DNA from: an uncultured Candidatus Competibacteraceae bacterium
Lineage (GTDB): Bacteria; Pseudomonadota; Gammaproteobacteria; Competibacterales; Competibacteraceae
Assembly: GCA_903879705.1 (NCBI GenBank)
Contig: CAIRMO010000126.1
Location: 42,554 to 106,553 of the forward strand
Direction: 5' to 3'
Length of the DNA: 64,000 bases
Within the stretch, counting starts at the first letter, position 1, and every line of letters starts with the position of its first letter. The translations under genes and the position numbers were made by a program. The notes below the pieces were generated by a model, which saw nothing but the letters and a program-made list of their open reading frames with translations, did no database searches and was not told the origin of the DNA. Shown piece after piece: positions 8,231 through 22,316 of the stretch.

Positions 8231-9167
8231 CGGTCAGAATCGCCAGCAACTCGGTCAGATCGGGGGGAAGTTCCGCCCGCCACTCCAACCGTTCATCCCG
8301 CACCGGATGGGTCAGCGCCAGTCGCCCGGCGTGTAACGCTTGCCGGCGAAACTGCTGAATGGCCTCAATACAGCGCGGGGACGCCCCCGGCGGAATCCGC
8401 ATCCGCCCGCCATACACCGGATCGCCCAGCAACGGCAGGCGGTTATGGGCCAGGTGTACCCGAATCTGATGGGTGCGACCGGTTTCCAGCCGGACTTGCA
8501 GCAGGGTATGGGCGCGGAACCGGCGCACCACCCGATAATGGGTCACCGCCGGTTTGCCGCCGGGTGTCACCGCCATCCGCTGCCGATCGACCGGATGCCG
8601 GCCTACCGGGGCGTTCACCACGCCACCCGTTACCGGTAAGCCATTGACCACGGCCAGATAGTCCCGCTCGATCTGTCGCTCCTGTAGTTGCGCTACCAGC
8701 GCGGTATGCGCTCGGAGACTGCGTGCGACCACCAGCAGCCCGGTAGTTTCCTTGTCCAGTCGATGCACCAGCCCGGCGCGGGGCAAATGCGCCAGTTCCG
8801 GATAATGATGCAGCAGGGCATTGACCAGGGTGCCGTCGCGGTTGCCAACAGCGGGATGCACGACCAGTCCCGCCGGTTTGTTGATCACCAGTAAATCAGC
8901 GTCCTCATAACAGCAGATCAGCGGAATATCCTGGGCGATGGCTGTGGTTTCAACCGTCAGCAGCAGTTCACCACTGACGGTTTCGCCGCCGGTGACTCGA
9001 TCCCGGGAACGGCGGATCTGTCCGTCCACTCGCAATTGCCCGGCCCTGAGCCATTGCTGTAGCCGGTTGCGGGAATAGCTCGGCAACAATTCCGCCAATG
9101 CCTGATCCAGCCGCAGACCGGCGCAGGTCGCCGGGATTTTGCAGTCAATCCGTTCGGTGTTAACCAC
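8205..9167 (-). CDS. rluD: 23S rRNA pseudouridine(1911/1915/1917) synthase
   Basis: A 320-residue pseudouridine synthase of the RluA/RluD family, acting on helix 69 of 23S rRNA during 50S assembly. An S4 RNA-binding domain (about residues 15-75, with LRLDQALAELLPSYSR) precedes the catalytic domain. The catalytic Asp lies in the motif HRLDKETTGLLVVAR. The C-terminal block LETGRTHQIRVHLAHNRLPLLGDPVYGG is also diagnostic. It is co-transcribed with pgeF. Confidence 0.95.
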   Translation of the reverse strand: MVNTERIDCKIPATCAGLRLDQALAELLPSYSRNRLQQWLRAGQLRVDGQIRRSRDRVTGGETVSGELLLTVETTAIAQDIPLICCYEDADLLVINKPAGLVVHPAVGNRDGTLVNALLHHYPELAHLPRAGLVHRLDKETTGLLVVARSLRAHTALVAQLQERQIERDYLAVVNGLPVTGGVVNAPVGRHPVDRQRMAVTPGGKPAVTHYRVVRRFRAHTLLQVRLETGRTHQIRVHLAHNRLPLLGDPVYGGRMRIPPGASPRCIEAIQQFRRQALHAGRLALTHPVRDERLEWRAELPPDLTELLAILTDDAEGRHG

Positions 9168-9178
9168 CCGTCAGTTCC

Positions 9179-10330
9179 TCATGGCGATAGATTCGGTCGG
9201 GAAGTTTCAATTAAAAATAGCGCTTGCAAGTATTGTTCTACCCGATCCCGGTCAGCGGGTTTAATCGCTGTTTGTCTTACTGGCGTTCTGAATCGGGAAA
9301 GCAGGCGTTTATCTTGATCATTGATGGATGGATTGACAAACCCCAGTTTCGGTTCCGGCTTTAGCGGGATGAATGGCAACCAGGGTAGAGAACGCTGAAT
9401 GACTGGATTCAAGGTAATCACGGTGTCCTGCCGGTTTTTAATTTTTTGCCATTCTATTCTGATTTTTGTATCCTGTTTGCGGCCCACTAATAAAATAAAA
9501 TTGCTGCGGAGTTCGTTACTTTTTTCCAGTTTCTTTAGTCTAGCAATCTCGCTGGTAATTTCAGGCAGCGCCCCCCAATGAATAAATTGCAAGGGTTCAA
9601 AGCCGGTAATTTCCAAAATTTTCAGCAACGCTTCCAAAGTATATGTTTTTGCATACGGATGCAGAAATAGATCGGCAAGCCCTGAATCAAAGTCGGCTTC
9701 TGGCGTGGCGTCAAGATAATCCCTGAACCGACTCCCAGTTGGGGCGTTCCGGCAAAGCTGTTTCAGTTCCCGAAGAGTGTGAACACCGAGCATTCTCATC
9801 GCCGTTCTAATCGACTGAGCCGAGCGCCGCGCACTTTGACTGTAAACCATGATTCTCATAAATCCGGCGGGGTTCAGCCAGGAATGGAGGGCATTCAGTG
9901 CAGTGATCACATCAGGAATATGGTGTAAAACACCGTAGCAATCAATGAAATGAAAGCGCTGGTCTTTTAAAAAATCAGAACCGGCTGTTTGAGTAATATC
10001 ACCCCGGATAAAATTCACATTGAAATAACCATGAATCCAGCTATGAAGTGTGGCTCTCCGCAGATTAGCTTCCGACAAATCAAGCGCCGTTATTTGTGCT
10101 TCCGGATTGGCGACAGCGGCCGGATACGGCGAAAAGCTGCCACATCCGGCCAGCAGGATTTTTCGCTCTTTTTGCGGTAGTCTTTCACCATTAAATCGCG
10201 CCCACAGTGCATCGAGATTGAGGGCATAAGCGTCGCAGGTTCTTACCGAAGCCCAGAGCGGGAATTGCGGATACACATGCCGTTCATAATGCGCCTTGAC
10301 CGCATCTTGCAATGACCTGAACGGTTCCAT
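9179..10330 (-). CDS. Class I SAM-dependent methyltransferase, substrate unknown
   Basis: A 383-residue protein with a Rossmann methyltransferase domain: motif I ILLAGCGSFSPYP (about 58-70), acidic motif ITALDLSEANL, and a post-I segment CYGVLHHIPDVITAL. Residues past about 250 form a less conserved tail. The family resembles uncharacterised bacterial methyltransferases; nothing identifies the substrate. It lies 15 bases from the metH stop and 11 bases before the start of rluD in the same orientation, so it may belong to the metH transcript. Its GC content is somewhat lower than its neighbours. Confidence 0.8.
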   Translation of the reverse strand: MEPFRSLQDAVKAHYERHVYPQFPLWASVRTCDAYALNLDALWARFNGERLPQKERKILLAGCGSFSPYPAAVANPEAQITALDLSEANLRRATLHSWIHGYFNVNFIRGDITQTAGSDFLKDQRFHFIDCYGVLHHIPDVITALNALHSWLNPAGFMRIMVYSQSARRSAQSIRTAMRMLGVHTLRELKQLCRNAPTGSRFRDYLDATPEADFDSGLADLFLHPYAKTYTLEALLKILEITGFEPLQFIHWGALPEITSEIARLKKLEKSNELRSNFILLVGRKQDTKIRIEWQKIKNRQDTVITLNPVIQRSLPWLPFIPLKPEPKLGFVNPSINDQDKRLLSRFRTPVRQTAIKPADRDRVEQYLQALFLIETSRPNLSP

Positions 10331-10345
10331 TGGCGGTTTTTACTC

Positions 10346-13300
10346 TTATTCTTCCGGCTCATATCCCAGATTCGGCGCCAGCCACTTTTCCGCCTCCGTC
10401 ATCGTCCAGCCCTTGCGCTGGGCGTAATCTGCGACTTGATCCCGATCTACTCGACCTACGCCAAAATAGCGCGCTTCGGGGTGACTGAAATACCAGCCGC
10501 TGACTGCCGCGGTTGGCGTCATGGCGAAGTTTTCGGTTAAATGAATCCCGGCTTGATGATCAATATCGAGCAATTGCCAGAGTTGCCCTTTTTCAGTGTG
10601 ATCGGGGCAAGCCGGATAACCGGGGGCAGGACGAATGCCGCGATAGTTTTCGGCGATCAAATCGTCATTGCTGAGAGCTTCATTCATTGTATAGCCCCAG
10701 AATTCTCGCCGAACCCGTTCATGCAATCGCTCGGCGAAGGCTTCGGCCAGCCGGTCAGCCAGCGCCTTGAGCAGAATCGCGCTGTAGTCATCATGCGCCC
10801 GCTCAAATTCAGCTACCCGTTCATCAATACCGATGCCGGTAGTGACCGCGAATGCGCCCAGATAATCCGCCAAACCGGATTCACGCGGCGCGATCCAGTC
10901 AGCGAGGCATCGATAAGGCTTTCCGGCAGGTTTAAGCGTCTGCTGCCGCAAATGGCACAGCGTCACTAAAATTTGGGCGCGGCTATCGTCCGTATAAAGC
11001 GCAACGTCATCAGCGCCACTTCGATAAGCCGGAAAAAAGCCAATCACCGCTCGCGCAGTTAACCAGTTTTCCGCAACGATTTTATTCAGCATGGCCTGAG
11101 CATCGGCGAATAAATGCCGGGCGTGTTCACCCTGTTCCGGATCAGCAAAAATTGCTGGATAGCGTCCACGCAATTCCCAAGCCTGAAAAAAGGGCGTCCA
11201 GTCGATTCGTTCCGCCAATTCCGCCAGTGGGTAGTCATCAAAAGCGCGAATGCCGAGAAAACCCGGTTTTGGCGGATGATAAGCCGACCAGTCAACCATT
11301 GTCGCTTGAACGCGGGCTTGCGCCAGTGACAACAGTGCTTCCCGGCTCCGGCGATTGATGTGCTGTTCACGTTTCTGGACGCAGTCAGCTTTGGTTTTAG
11401 CCATATAGCCAGCTTTAGTAGTAGCGCCAATCAGGTTTTGCGCCACGCCCACCGCCCGCGAAGCATCTTTGACATAGATCACCGGGCCTGGATAGTGCGG
11501 ATCAATCTTGACTGCGGTGTGCATAGCCGAAGTGGTTGCGCCGCCAATCAGGATCGGGATAGTAAATCCCTGCCGGTGCATTTCCTTGGCGACATTAATC
11601 ATTTCATCCAGTGATGGCGTAATCAGTCCAGACAGTCCGATCATGTCGGCGTGATGTTCAATGGCGGCATCCAGAATTTTCTGGGCAGGAACCATCACCC
11701 CAAGATCGATAACCTCGAAATTATTACATTGCAGGATTACGCCAACAATATTTTTGCCAATATCGTGAACATCGCCCTTAACCGTCGCCAGCACCAAACG
11801 GCCATTGGAACGGCGCTCACCGCTGGCCAGTCCCGCCTCAATAAACGGAATCAGCCAAGCTACCGATTTTTTCATAACCCGTGCTGATTTAACGACTTGT
11901 GGCAGAAACATTTTTCCAGCCCCGAACAAGTCACCGACCACATTCATGCCGTCCATTAACGGCCCTTCAATCACTTGCAAGGGGCGTTCAAAGTGCTGGC
12001 GGGCTTCCTCGGTGTCAATCGCAATGAACTCGTCAATGCCTTTGATTAAGGCATGTTCCAAGCGCTTGGCGACCGGCCATGAACGCCATTCTGCGCTCTC
12101 GCCGCCGCGACCTCGGCTGGAAGACTCGGGGGAATCTTCTTTATATTGATCTGCGACTTCCAGTAACCGTTCTGTAGCGTCTGGGCGGCGGTCGAGAATC
12201 ACATCTTCGACCCGATTGCGCAAATCCAGCGGAATCTCTTCGTAAATCGCCAATTGCCCAGCATTGACGATCCCCATCGTCATACCGGCCTGAATGGCGT
12301 GATAAAGAAAAACCGAATGAATCGCCTCGCGCACCGGATTATTGCCCCGGAATGAGAACGAGACATTGGATACGCCCCCGGAAATCAGCGCATAGGGCAA
12401 TTCGGCTTTAATCCGCCGAGTGGCGGCAATAAAATCCAGTGCATAACAATTATGCTCATCAATACCAGTGGCGATGGCAAAGATATTAGGATCAAAAATA
12501 ATATCCTGTGGCGGAAAGCCGATCTGCTGAGTGAGAATCCGGTAGGCCCGTTCACAAATAGCGAATTTGCGCGCCGCAGTATCGGCCTGACCCTGTTCGT
12601 CAAACGCCATGACAATCACGGCTGCGCCATAGCGGTGAACCCGCCGGGCTTGCTGAATAAAACTGGCTTCACCTTCTTTCATACTAATAGAATTGACCAC
12701 TGGCTTGCCTTGAATGCATTTGAGACCGGCTTCCAGAATCTCCCATTTGGAGGAATCCAGCATCACCGGCACTCGGCTGATATCCGGTTCAGCCGCAATC
12801 AGGTTGAGAAAAGTGGTCATAGCCTCCTTGGAGTCCAGCATTCCCTCGTCCATATTGATGTCAATGATCTGCGCGCCGTTATCGACCTGCTGGCGGGCAA
12901 TATCGAGCGCAGCGTTATAGTCGCCGGCTTTAATCAGCCGTTTGAAGACAGCCGATCCGGTGACATTTGCGCGTTCGCCGATGTTAATAAATCCCAGTGG
13001 TAGACCGATATTCAGTGGCTCCAATCCGGCTAACCGACAACGCGGTTCAATCATTGGAATGGGGCGCGGCGGTAATCCTTGCACCGCTTCAGCCAGCGCC
13101 CGAATGTGGGCCGGCGTGGTGCCGCAACAACCACCGACGATATTCAGCAGGCCGCTTTCTGCAAACTCGCGGATGATTGCCGCCATTTGTTCCGGCGTTT
13201 CGTCGTATTCGCCAAACGCATTGGGCAGGCCAGCATTGGGATGAGCCGAAACATAGGTGTCGGCAATCCGTGATAGCTCAGCGACATACGGTCGTAGTTG

Positions 13301-14053
13301 CTTGGCGCCGAGCGCGCAATTCAGGCCAAAAGACAGTGGGCGGATATGCGACAGCGAGTTCCAGAAGGCTTCGGTGGTTTGCCCGGACAGGGTGCGGCCC
13401 GAAGCATCAGTAATCGTGCCGGAAATCATCACTGGCAATTTTTGGCCGGTGTCTGCAAAGAATTGCTGAATGGCGAACAGCGCGGCCTTGGCATTCAGCG
13501 TGTCAAAAATGGTTTCGACCAGCAGTAGATCGACACCACCTTCAACCAGCGACTGAGTCGCCTCGGTATACGCAGCAACCAGTGCGTCAAAATGGATATT
13601 GCGAAAGCCGGGATTATTGACATCCGGCGACAGGCTGGCAGTGCGGTTGGTCGGGCCGAGAATACCGGCGACAAACCGGGGCCGGTCAGGAGTACTGTAT
13701 TGATCAGCGATTTCCCGCGCCAATTGCGCTGCTGCCCGATTCAATTCCGGCGCAAGACTCTCCATGCGGTAGTCGTGCATGGAAATAGACGTCGAATTGA
13801 AGGTGTTGGTTTCAATAATATCGGCACCGGCTTCAAGATAAGCCGTATGGATTTCACCAATGATCGCCGGTTGAGTCAGGGTCAGCAGATCGTTATTGCC
13901 TTTGAGGTCGGTGGGCCAGTCGCGGAACCGCTTGCCCCGATAGTCCGCTTCCTGCAAAGAGTAGCTTTGAATCATGGTGCCCATCGCACCGTCGAGAATC
14001 AGGATACGGCGATTCAGCAGGGCGGACAGTTCAGCAGTGCGATCAACGGTCAT
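10346..14053 (-). CDS. metH: Cobalamin-dependent methionine synthase
   Basis: A 1235-residue MetH that transfers a methyl group from methyltetrahydrofolate to homocysteine through methylcobalamin. Domains in order: homocysteine-binding barrel (start [15 protein letters not shown], Zn ligands in VGGCCGTTP), pterin-binding domain ([11 protein letters not shown]), B12 cap and binding domain with the cobalt-ligand motif DVHDIGKNI, and the SAM-activation domain ending [11 protein letters not shown] chose the ATG at 14053, which aligns with the E. coli start and gives the family length; the frame stays open for 23 more codons, overlapping yraN. The nearby cobalamin genes make a B12-dependent enzyme fitting. 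Confidence 0.97.
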   Translation of the reverse strand: MTVDRTAELSALLNRRILILDGAMGTMIQSYSLQEADYRGKRFRDWPTDLKGNNDLLTLTQPAIIGEIHTAYLEAGADIIETNTFNSTSISMHDYRMESLAPELNRAAAQLAREIADQYSTPDRPRFVAGILGPTNRTASLSPDVNNPGFRNIHFDALVAAYTEATQSLVEGGVDLLLVETIFDTLNAKAALFAIQQFFADTGQKLPVMISGTITDASGRTLSGQTTEAFWNSLSHIRPLSFGLNCALGAKQLRPYVAELSRIADTYVSAHPNAGLPNAFGEYDETPEQMAAIIREFAESGLLNIVGGCCGTTPAHIRALAEAVQGLPPRPIPMIEPRCRLAGLEPLNIGLPLGFINIGERANVTGSAVFKRLIKAGDYNAALDIARQQVDNGAQIIDINMDEGMLDSKEAMTTFLNLIAAEPDISRVPVMLDSSKWEILEAGLKCIQGKPVVNSISMKEGEASFIQQARRVHRYGAAVIVMAFDEQGQADTAARKFAICERAYRILTQQIGFPPQDIIFDPNIFAIATGIDEHNCYALDFIAATRRIKAELPYALISGGVSNVSFSFRGNNPVREAIHSVFLYHAIQAGMTMGIVNAGQLAIYEEIPLDLRNRVEDVILDRRPDATERLLEVADQYKEDSPESSSRGRGGESAEWRSWPVAKRLEHALIKGIDEFIAIDTEEARQHFERPLQVIEGPLMDGMNVVGDLFGAGKMFLPQVVKSARVMKKSVAWLIPFIEAGLASGERRSNGRLVLATVKGDVHDIGKNIVGVILQCNNFEVIDLGVMVPAQKILDAAIEHHADMIGLSGLITPSLDEMINVAKEMHRQGFTIPILIGGATTSAMHTAVKIDPHYPGPVIYVKDASRAVGVAQNLIGATTKAGYMAKTKADCVQKREQHINRRSREALLSLAQARVQATMVDWSAYHPPKPGFLGIRAFDDYPLAELAERIDWTPFFQAWELRGRYPAIFADPEQGEHARHLFADAQAMLNKIVAENWLTARAVIGFFPAYRSGADDVALYTDDSRAQILVTLCHLRQQTLKPAGKPYRCLADWIAPRESGLADYLGAFAVTTGIGIDERVAEFERAHDDYSAILLKALADRLAEAFAERLHERVRREFWGYTMNEALSNDDLIAENYRGIRPAPGYPACPDHTEKGQLWQLLDIDHQAGIHLTENFAMTPTAAVSGWYFSHPEARYFGVGRVDRDQVADYAQRKGWTMTEAEKWLAPNLGYEPEE

Positions 14054-14091
14054 AAGAGAAATTCCGGTTATTTTTGGTAAAACGATGAGCA

Positions 14092-14451
14092 TCAGGTGAG
14101 TTGAAAAGCGTCCTGAATCCATTCGATCTGTGGTTCATCGCTGGCTTGGAGAATAGCCACCACATCAAAACGGCACGGCGGATTTTGGCTCTGGCGCTGC
14201 AAATAAAGAGCAGCGGCGTGTAATAATCGCCGCTGCTTGGTGCGGGTGACCGATTCAGCGGGAGCGCCATAGCGGGTATAACTGCGACTGCGCACTTCCA
14301 CAAACACCAGGTATTCACCATCGCGCATGATCAAGTCCAGTTCACCGCCCCGGCACCGGAAATTGCGCGTCACCAGGACTAATCCCTGTGCTTCCAGATG
14401 GCGACAGGCCACTTCCTCGGCGGCGGTTCCCTGGGCTACGCGACTGATCAA
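14092..14451 (-). CDS. yraN: YraN family (UPF0102) putative nuclease-fold protein
   Basis: A 119-residue UPF0102 protein with a restriction-endonuclease-like fold. Visible are the N-terminal [17 protein letters not shown] helix, [11 protein letters not shown] with the conserved Glu/Asp, and [14 protein letters not shown] with an ExR in place of the usual E-x-K. The cellular role of this widespread family is unsettled. It lies just upstream of metH in transcription order. Confidence 0.92.
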   Translation of the reverse strand: MISRVAQGTAAEEVACRHLEAQGLVLVTRNFRCRGGELDLIMRDGEYLVFVEVRSRSYTRYGAPAESVTRTKQRRLLHAAALYLQRQSQNPPCRFDVVAILQASDEPQIEWIQDAFQLT

Positions 14452-14486
14452 TGCGGTCTCCGGCGACAGGCAAAGGGCGAATGCGC

Positions 14487-16151
<1,665 letters not shown>

Positions 16152-16238
16152 CGTTTTCAATCGGGTGGTTGGCGAAGTGGCGGTCAATCTAACGATTGGC
16201 CGTTATGCCGTAAAGAGGAATAAATGATCAACAACGAA

Positions 16239-16268
16239 AAGCCCCGCTTCGGGGCAGAAGCGGGGCTT
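16239..16268 (-). terminator. Rho-independent terminator of the lipase gene
   Basis: A perfect 12-bp stem AAGCCCCGCTTC (16239-16250) / GAAGCGGGGCTT (16257-16268) with a 6-nt loop. Read leftward, it is followed by TTTTCGTT and lies 20 bases past the stop of the lipase gene. Confidence 0.85.
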
Positions 16269-16288
16269 GGGTCAAAGCGGAATCGTGG

Positions 16289-18328
16289 TTATTGCACGAC
16301 TGGGTGCCAGAGGATCTCCAGTTCGGTCCCTTCGGTTTGCAGAAACTTGATCATCTGGCCCTGCATTTCGGCGGTGGCACTGACTGAGGCGACGGGATAC
16401 CAAAACGAATAATGGTCACCTTGGGTGAAGCGGACAATGGCCCGCACACCGTTGTCGTCGCTCGTTGTACGGCTGGCCGATTTCAGCCCCATAACCCTGG
16501 CCAACGCTTCGGTCCCGGCCAGCGGTGCATTCTCGACCGAGTTCGGCACGTTCTGATCGGGCAACACCCCCGCACCGCCGACGACTTCAATCAGATGAAT
16601 CGGGTGCAGGCTGGCCGCAGTGGCGGCATAGTTGATGGGATCGCCAGAATCCACCACGGTCTGAAATATAAAGAAATAGCCCTCGTAAGCGGGGGTTCCC
16701 TTGATCAGGCCCTGCGTGGCCAGCCCGGCGGCGAAGACCGGCCCGTACTTGGGCGAGCCGTCCGCCATTTTGGCGAAACCGCCGCCGGCCATACCCAAAG
16801 TCGCACTGGTGACCTTGTCCTCGATGCCCAGGAAGACGCCGCCGGCGATGGCGCCCAACGAGTGACCGACAAAGCGGATATGTCCAGTATCAAGGTCGGG
16901 TTTTCCATCACCGTCCAGATCAATCATCGGGAGGGTAGCGCTCAGTTGCCGTAAATCTTCAGCCGCTTCGCGCCCATTATCGCGGGTGGTGAGCAAGCTC
17001 TTTAGATTGGCAAAGTGAATGCCGGACGGGTCAATCAGCCCATCGGCGGGCGGCAACAGGGTTTGGTTATTGACCAGGTCCAGATCAAAAGTCCGCTCCA
17101 GCCCCTTTGTGTAAAAAGGGCTAGTCGTATCGGTGATGCCATGCAGCGGCATATCCATCGCGACTGCAGCGAACCCGGCAAAGGACAGGGCATCGGCCAG
17201 AAAGGCTAATTCGGTACGATCCCGAAACCACCCATGCTGATAAATCACGACCGGCCAGCCTGTCGCCGGTTGGGTATGTCCACTGCTGGCATTCGGCACC
17301 GTCATCAGCACCGGAATTTGTAGCGGCGCGGTCGCCACGGGCAGCGGGTTGTAGCGGGTAACTGCGCCGCCGTCCGCCGTCTGCCAATAGCCACTCAGCG
17401 GGTTCTCCTTGCTGAGGTAGTAGGGAATCGCCAGCGCCCCGGCGTAAATGTCGGAGAAACCCGGCAGATTGTACGGTAGGGCGGCAGTGGTCAGTCCAGT
17501 CGCCTTGACGCCTATCCCCAGCGGCTTGAGGTCCTTGCCCAGCGCCATGAACGCATCGTCAATCGACTGGGTCATCACGGTCCAGCTCAGCACGATGCCG
17601 GCTTTGGCGACGCCCTGACTGGCGGCGGCGCTTTCCTGATTGTTGACCAGTTGTCGCAACGGCTCCAGCACCTTGGCTTCGGCATCGCTCACACCGGAAA
17701 TCACGCTCTTGCCATTGGCGTCGATCAGCGGGGTGGGCAGCTTGGTCAGAACGTAAACGGCAGACGGCAGCGCGTTGTAGCCACCGCTGTCCTGAATCCC
17801 ATCGGTCAACACCACCAGATAACCGGTTTTGGGTGCCAGCGGGAGCAGCGGGCTAATGGTCAGCGTGGTCTGGTTGATGTCCTGCGGCAGCAGTCCGACT
17901 TCGTAATCGACGCCGGCTTGCAACTCGCGCTTCACCTCGCTGACCGCGAACGGCGGATTTTTCGGGTCCAGGAATCGATTGGTGAGGACAACCTCAAACA
18001 CCCGCACTGTGCTGCCGGCCTTGACCGTAGCCGCGTTCAAACTGCCGGAAAAGTACGCGGTCATGGGCGCAACCGTCGAAAAGCCGTCCAGCCCGTTCAT
18101 CGCCACCCAGGGATCAGCCAGATTGGCAGGATTGGCGACCGGGATGTTCAAGGTGCCATCGGTCGAGCCATTGAATAGAAGGTTGGTGGGGAAAGGCATT
18201 TCGCCGGCGGCGGGATTGAATTTGGCGTAGAAGTCAGCGCGGGCCGCCGCATCGGCGCTGCTGAACGCAGCCAGGCTCAGGGCCAGGCAAAGCGGGGCCA
18301 GCCGGAAGGTTTTTAGGCGGTTTTTCAT
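16289..18328 (-). CDS. VolA/Pla-1-type extracellular lipase
   Basis: A 679-residue secreted hydrolase. It begins with a Sec signal peptide (basic MKNRLK, hydrophobic core, cleavage near SSADAAA). An N-terminal lipase-associated domain (about 35-330, the bacterial virulence-factor lipase N-terminal family) precedes an alpha/beta-hydrolase domain with an oxyanion-region YQHGWFRDR and nucleophile elbow FVGHSLGAIAGG near residue 490. Related Vibrio VolA and Aeromonas Pla proteins are surface or secreted (lyso)phospholipases. A calcium-like DLDGDGKPDLDTG loop sits just before the nucleophile. It is a single gene with its own terminator. Confidence 0.88.
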   Translation of the reverse strand: MKNRLKTFRLAPLCLALSLAAFSSADAAARADFYAKFNPAAGEMPFPTNLLFNGSTDGTLNIPVANPANLADPWVAMNGLDGFSTVAPMTAYFSGSLNAATVKAGSTVRVFEVVLTNRFLDPKNPPFAVSEVKRELQAGVDYEVGLLPQDINQTTLTISPLLPLAPKTGYLVVLTDGIQDSGGYNALPSAVYVLTKLPTPLIDANGKSVISGVSDAEAKVLEPLRQLVNNQESAAASQGVAKAGIVLSWTVMTQSIDDAFMALGKDLKPLGIGVKATGLTTAALPYNLPGFSDIYAGALAIPYYLSKENPLSGYWQTADGGAVTRYNPLPVATAPLQIPVLMTVPNASSGHTQPATGWPVVIYQHGWFRDRTELAFLADALSFAGFAAVAMDMPLHGITDTTSPFYTKGLERTFDLDLVNNQTLLPPADGLIDPSGIHFANLKSLLTTRDNGREAAEDLRQLSATLPMIDLDGDGKPDLDTGHIRFVGHSLGAIAGGVFLGIEDKVTSATLGMAGGGFAKMADGSPKYGPVFAAGLATQGLIKGTPAYEGYFFIFQTVVDSGDPINYAATAASLHPIHLIEVVGGAGVLPDQNVPNSVENAPLAGTEALARVMGLKSASRTTSDDNGVRAIVRFTQGDHYSFWYPVASVSATAEMQGQMIKFLQTEGTELEILWHPVVQ

Positions 18329-18479
18329 GTCGTTACTCCATTGACGGCGCGTGTGATCATGATCGGGCGGGGACGCAGACGGTGGTTTCTGGTTTGAGCA
18401 ACAACCGCTACTGGTGAATTATAGCCCAGCGATCCAGTGGAGCGCCTCGGTGGGATTGGCTATCGCCATTGAATCAATG

Positions 18480-18500
18480 CCGTTTACCCACGGCAAACGG
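18480..18500. promoter_or_regulatory. Palindrome upstream of guaB, possible operator
   Basis: CCGTTTACC (18480-18488) and GGCAAACGG (18492-18500) form 9-bp arms with one mismatch around CAC. A -10-like TATAAA (18504-18509) follows immediately. The half-site GCAAACG resembles PurR half-sites, but in the opposite arrangement. A regulatory role for guaB is inferred from position only. Confidence 0.35.
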
Positions 18501-18541
18501 GCATATAAAATGAACAACTTAACTGTCCGTCCAAGTCTTGA

Positions 18542-20014
<1,473 letters not shown>

Positions 20015-20034
20015 CGATTGTGGTTCCCGCCCGG

Positions 20035-20370
20035 TTAAGACTGGATCACCGTTTCCAAAGTCGTTTCTACCCAATGGTTCAGGCTCATGCCCTGAGCTTG
20101 AGCAGTAGCGGCGATGGCGGCGTGCAACTTCGGCGGAATCCGCACATTGAACGTGCCCGAAAAAGACTTGAATGGCGGGATGTCCCGTTCCACACAGGTT
20201 TCCTTGAAAACCCTGAGCGAAACGGCCCCCTCCCGGCGCAAACTTTCGACATCAGCAGCGTAAAAGTCAGCGCCGCCATTCAGTCCAACAAACTCGCCGC
20301 GAAACAGGCCGATATCCGGGTCATAGGCGATCACGGCTTTAACGCCGTCGAAATCCATCAGGTTCATCAT
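20035..20370 (-). CDS. Solitary HicB-family antitoxin-like protein
   Basis: A 111-residue HicB-type protein. The N-terminal half has the degenerate RNase H-like HicB fold (VIAYDPDIGLFRGEFVGL), and the C-terminal half has a ribbon-helix-helix of the form FNVRIPPKLHAAIAATAQAQG followed by LNHWVETTL. HicB antitoxins neutralise the mRNA interferase HicA and bind their own promoter. No HicA reading frame lies on either side: the stretch upstream is occupied by dispersed repeats. It is therefore an orphan and may act as a regulator only. Confidence 0.82.
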   Translation of the reverse strand: MMNLMDFDGVKAVIAYDPDIGLFRGEFVGLNGGADFYAADVESLRREGAVSLRVFKETCVERDIPPFKSFSGTFNVRIPPKLHAAIAATAQAQGMSLNHWVETTLETVIQS

Positions 20371-20433
20371 GGCATCACCTTGTGGCTTTCCAGCAATAAA
20401 TTATACCGTTTACCGATAGATTTTGTCTTTATT

Positions 20434-20508
20434 CGTCATACCCGCGAAAGCGGGTATCCAGTCAGCATTACAGGGGGTCGCTGGATTCCCGCATTCGCGG
20501 GTATGACG
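20434..20508. repeat. Inverted dispersed repeat, copy 1
   Basis: The left arm CGTCATACCCGCGAAAGCGG (continuing to 20461) and the right arm 20481-20508, starting CTGGATTCCCGC, form a long imperfect hairpin. It is the two-armed form of the unit at 2911. Confidence 0.8.
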
Positions 20509-20553
20509 GAAACCTACTGAGAATTGGTATTACACCAAAACCGTTCATTTTGT

Positions 20554-20626
20554 CGTCATACCCACAAAAGCGGGTATCCAGTTTTTCAGCGGCTACCGGG
20601 ATTCCCGCATTCACGGGAATGACGGA
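20554..20626. repeat. Inverted dispersed repeat, copy 2
   Basis: A second copy of the 20434 element, with arms at 20554-20581 and 20597-20626. The 3' flanks of both copies also match (CCTAC, then GAGAATTG, at about 20513 and 20652), so a larger unit was duplicated in tandem. The gap between hicB and guaA holds nothing else that I can support. Confidence 0.78.
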
Positions 20627-20726
20627 AAGCGAGAACTTATGAATACGAAAACCTACCGAGAATTGATATTAGCAGCACCAGCAACTCCCTTTTCGCCTAT
20701 TCCCTACCGGTTACGCCCCTGCGCCC

Positions 20727-22307
20727 ATGACCACCCGCAACATTCATCTTGACCGCATTCTGATTCTGGATTTCGGCTCCCAGTACACCCAACTCATCGC
20801 CCGCCGGGTGCGGGAAATCGGGGTTTACTGCGAAATTCAGCCCTGGGACGCTGATCCCGCCGCGATCCGCGCTTTCCATCCGCACGGCGTCATTTTGTCC
20901 GGCAGCCCGGAATCGACCACCCTCGCTAACGGCCCCCGCGCCCCGCAAACCGTGTTTGGTCTCAAGGTTCCGCTACTGGGCATCTGCTACGGGATGCAGA
21001 CCCTGGCGATGCAACTGGGCGGACTGGTCGAATCGTCCGATCACCGTGAATTTGGCTATGCCCAGGTTCGCGCCCACGGCCATTCCGCCCTGCTGCGCGA
21101 CATCGAAGATCATGCCAGCCCGGAAGGTTACGGCCTGCTCGATGTGTGGATGAGCCACGGCGACCGGGTCACGCGGTTGCCCACCGGCTTCATCCGCATT
21201 GCCAGCACCGCCACCTGCCCAGTCGCCGGCATTGCCAACGAGGAACAGCGCTGGTACGGCTTGCAGTTTCATCCCGAAGTCACCCACACCCGCCAAGGCG
21301 AGCGGATTCTGCGCCGCTTCGTGCTGAACATTTGCGGCTGTCAGTCGCTGTGGACCACCGGCAATATCATCGAAGACAGCATCGCCGCCGTCCGCTCCCA
21401 AGTCGGCGATGATGAGGTGCTGCTGGGCTTGTCCGGCGGGGTGGATTCCTCCGTGGTGGCGGCGTTGCTGCACCGGGCGATTGGCCCGCAATTGAGCTGC
21501 GTCTTCGTCGATACCGGCCTGCTGCGGCTGCATGAAGGCGATCAGGTGATGACGACCTTTGGGCAACATTTGGGCGTGCGGGTGATCCGGGTAAACGCCG
21601 AGGCGCGATTTCTAACCGCACTGGTCGGCATCACCGACCCTGAACAGAAGCGCAAAATCATCGGCGGGCTGTTTGTGGCGATTTTCGAGGAAGAAGCGGT
21701 CAAGCTCCGCAATGTCAAATGGCTGGCCCAAGGCACCATTTATCCCGATGTCATCGAATCAGCGGGGGCCAAAACCGGTAAGGCGCACGTTATCAAGTCT
21801 CATCACAATGTCGGCGGGCTGCCGGCGGGAATGCGGCTGAAACTGGTCGAGCCATTGCGGGAACTGTTCAAGGACGAGGTGCGGCGGCTGGGCGTCGAGT
21901 TGGGCCTGCCGTTCGAGATGGTCTACCGTCACCCATTTCCGGGGCCGGGACTGGGGGTGCGGATTCTCGGCGAGGTGCGCAAGGACTACGCCGATTTGCT
22001 GCGCCGGGCTGATCACATTTTCATCGAGGAGCTGCGCAGGGCTGATCTGTACGACCAGACCAGCCAGGCGTTTGCGGTGTTCCTGCCGGTCAAGTCGGTT
22101 GGCGTCATGGGCGATAGCCGCCGCTATGATTACGTCATTGCGCTGCGGGCGGTGGAGACGGTGGATTTTATGACTGCCCACTGGGCGCATTTGCCCTATG
22201 ACTTCCTGGATCGGGTCTCGCGGCGGATCATTAACGAAGTGGCCGGGATCTCGCGGGTGGTCTACGACATCTCCGGCAAGCCGCCCGCGACCATTGAATG
22301 GGAATAA
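20727..22307 (+). CDS. guaA: GMP synthase (glutamine-hydrolysing)
   Basis: A 526-residue two-domain enzyme that aminates XMP to GMP. The class I glutamine amidotransferase domain has the Cys nucleophile in [14 protein letters not shown] and the His/Glu pair in LQFHPEVTH. The ATP pyrophosphatase domain has the P-loop [16 protein letters not shown]. The dimerisation domain ends in [10 protein letters not shown], as in E. coli. The downstream sensor kinase starts 9 bases after the stop. Confidence 0.97.
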   Translation: MTTRNIHLDRILILDFGSQYTQLIARRVREIGVYCEIQPWDADPAAIRAFHPHGVILSGSPESTTLANGPRAPQTVFGLKVPLLGICYGMQTLAMQLGGLVESSDHREFGYAQVRAHGHSALLRDIEDHASPEGYGLLDVWMSHGDRVTRLPTGFIRIASTATCPVAGIANEEQRWYGLQFHPEVTHTRQGERILRRFVLNICGCQSLWTTGNIIEDSIAAVRSQVGDDEVLLGLSGGVDSSVVAALLHRAIGPQLSCVFVDTGLLRLHEGDQVMTTFGQHLGVRVIRVNAEARFLTALVGITDPEQKRKIIGGLFVAIFEEEAVKLRNVKWLAQGTIYPDVIESAGAKTGKAHVIKSHHNVGGLPAGMRLKLVEPLRELFKDEVRRLGVELGLPFEMVYRHPFPGPGLGVRILGEVRKDYADLLRRADHIFIEELRRADLYDQTSQAFAVFLPVKSVGVMGDSRRYDYVIALRAVETVDFMTAHWAHLPYDFLDRVSRRIINEVAGISRVVYDISGKPPATIEWE

Positions 22308-22316
22308 ACCATCGCC

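Noticed and set aside
20434..20626. CRISPR array
   Set aside because: There are only two inverted repeats with unequal spacing and no cas genes; they are REP-like.
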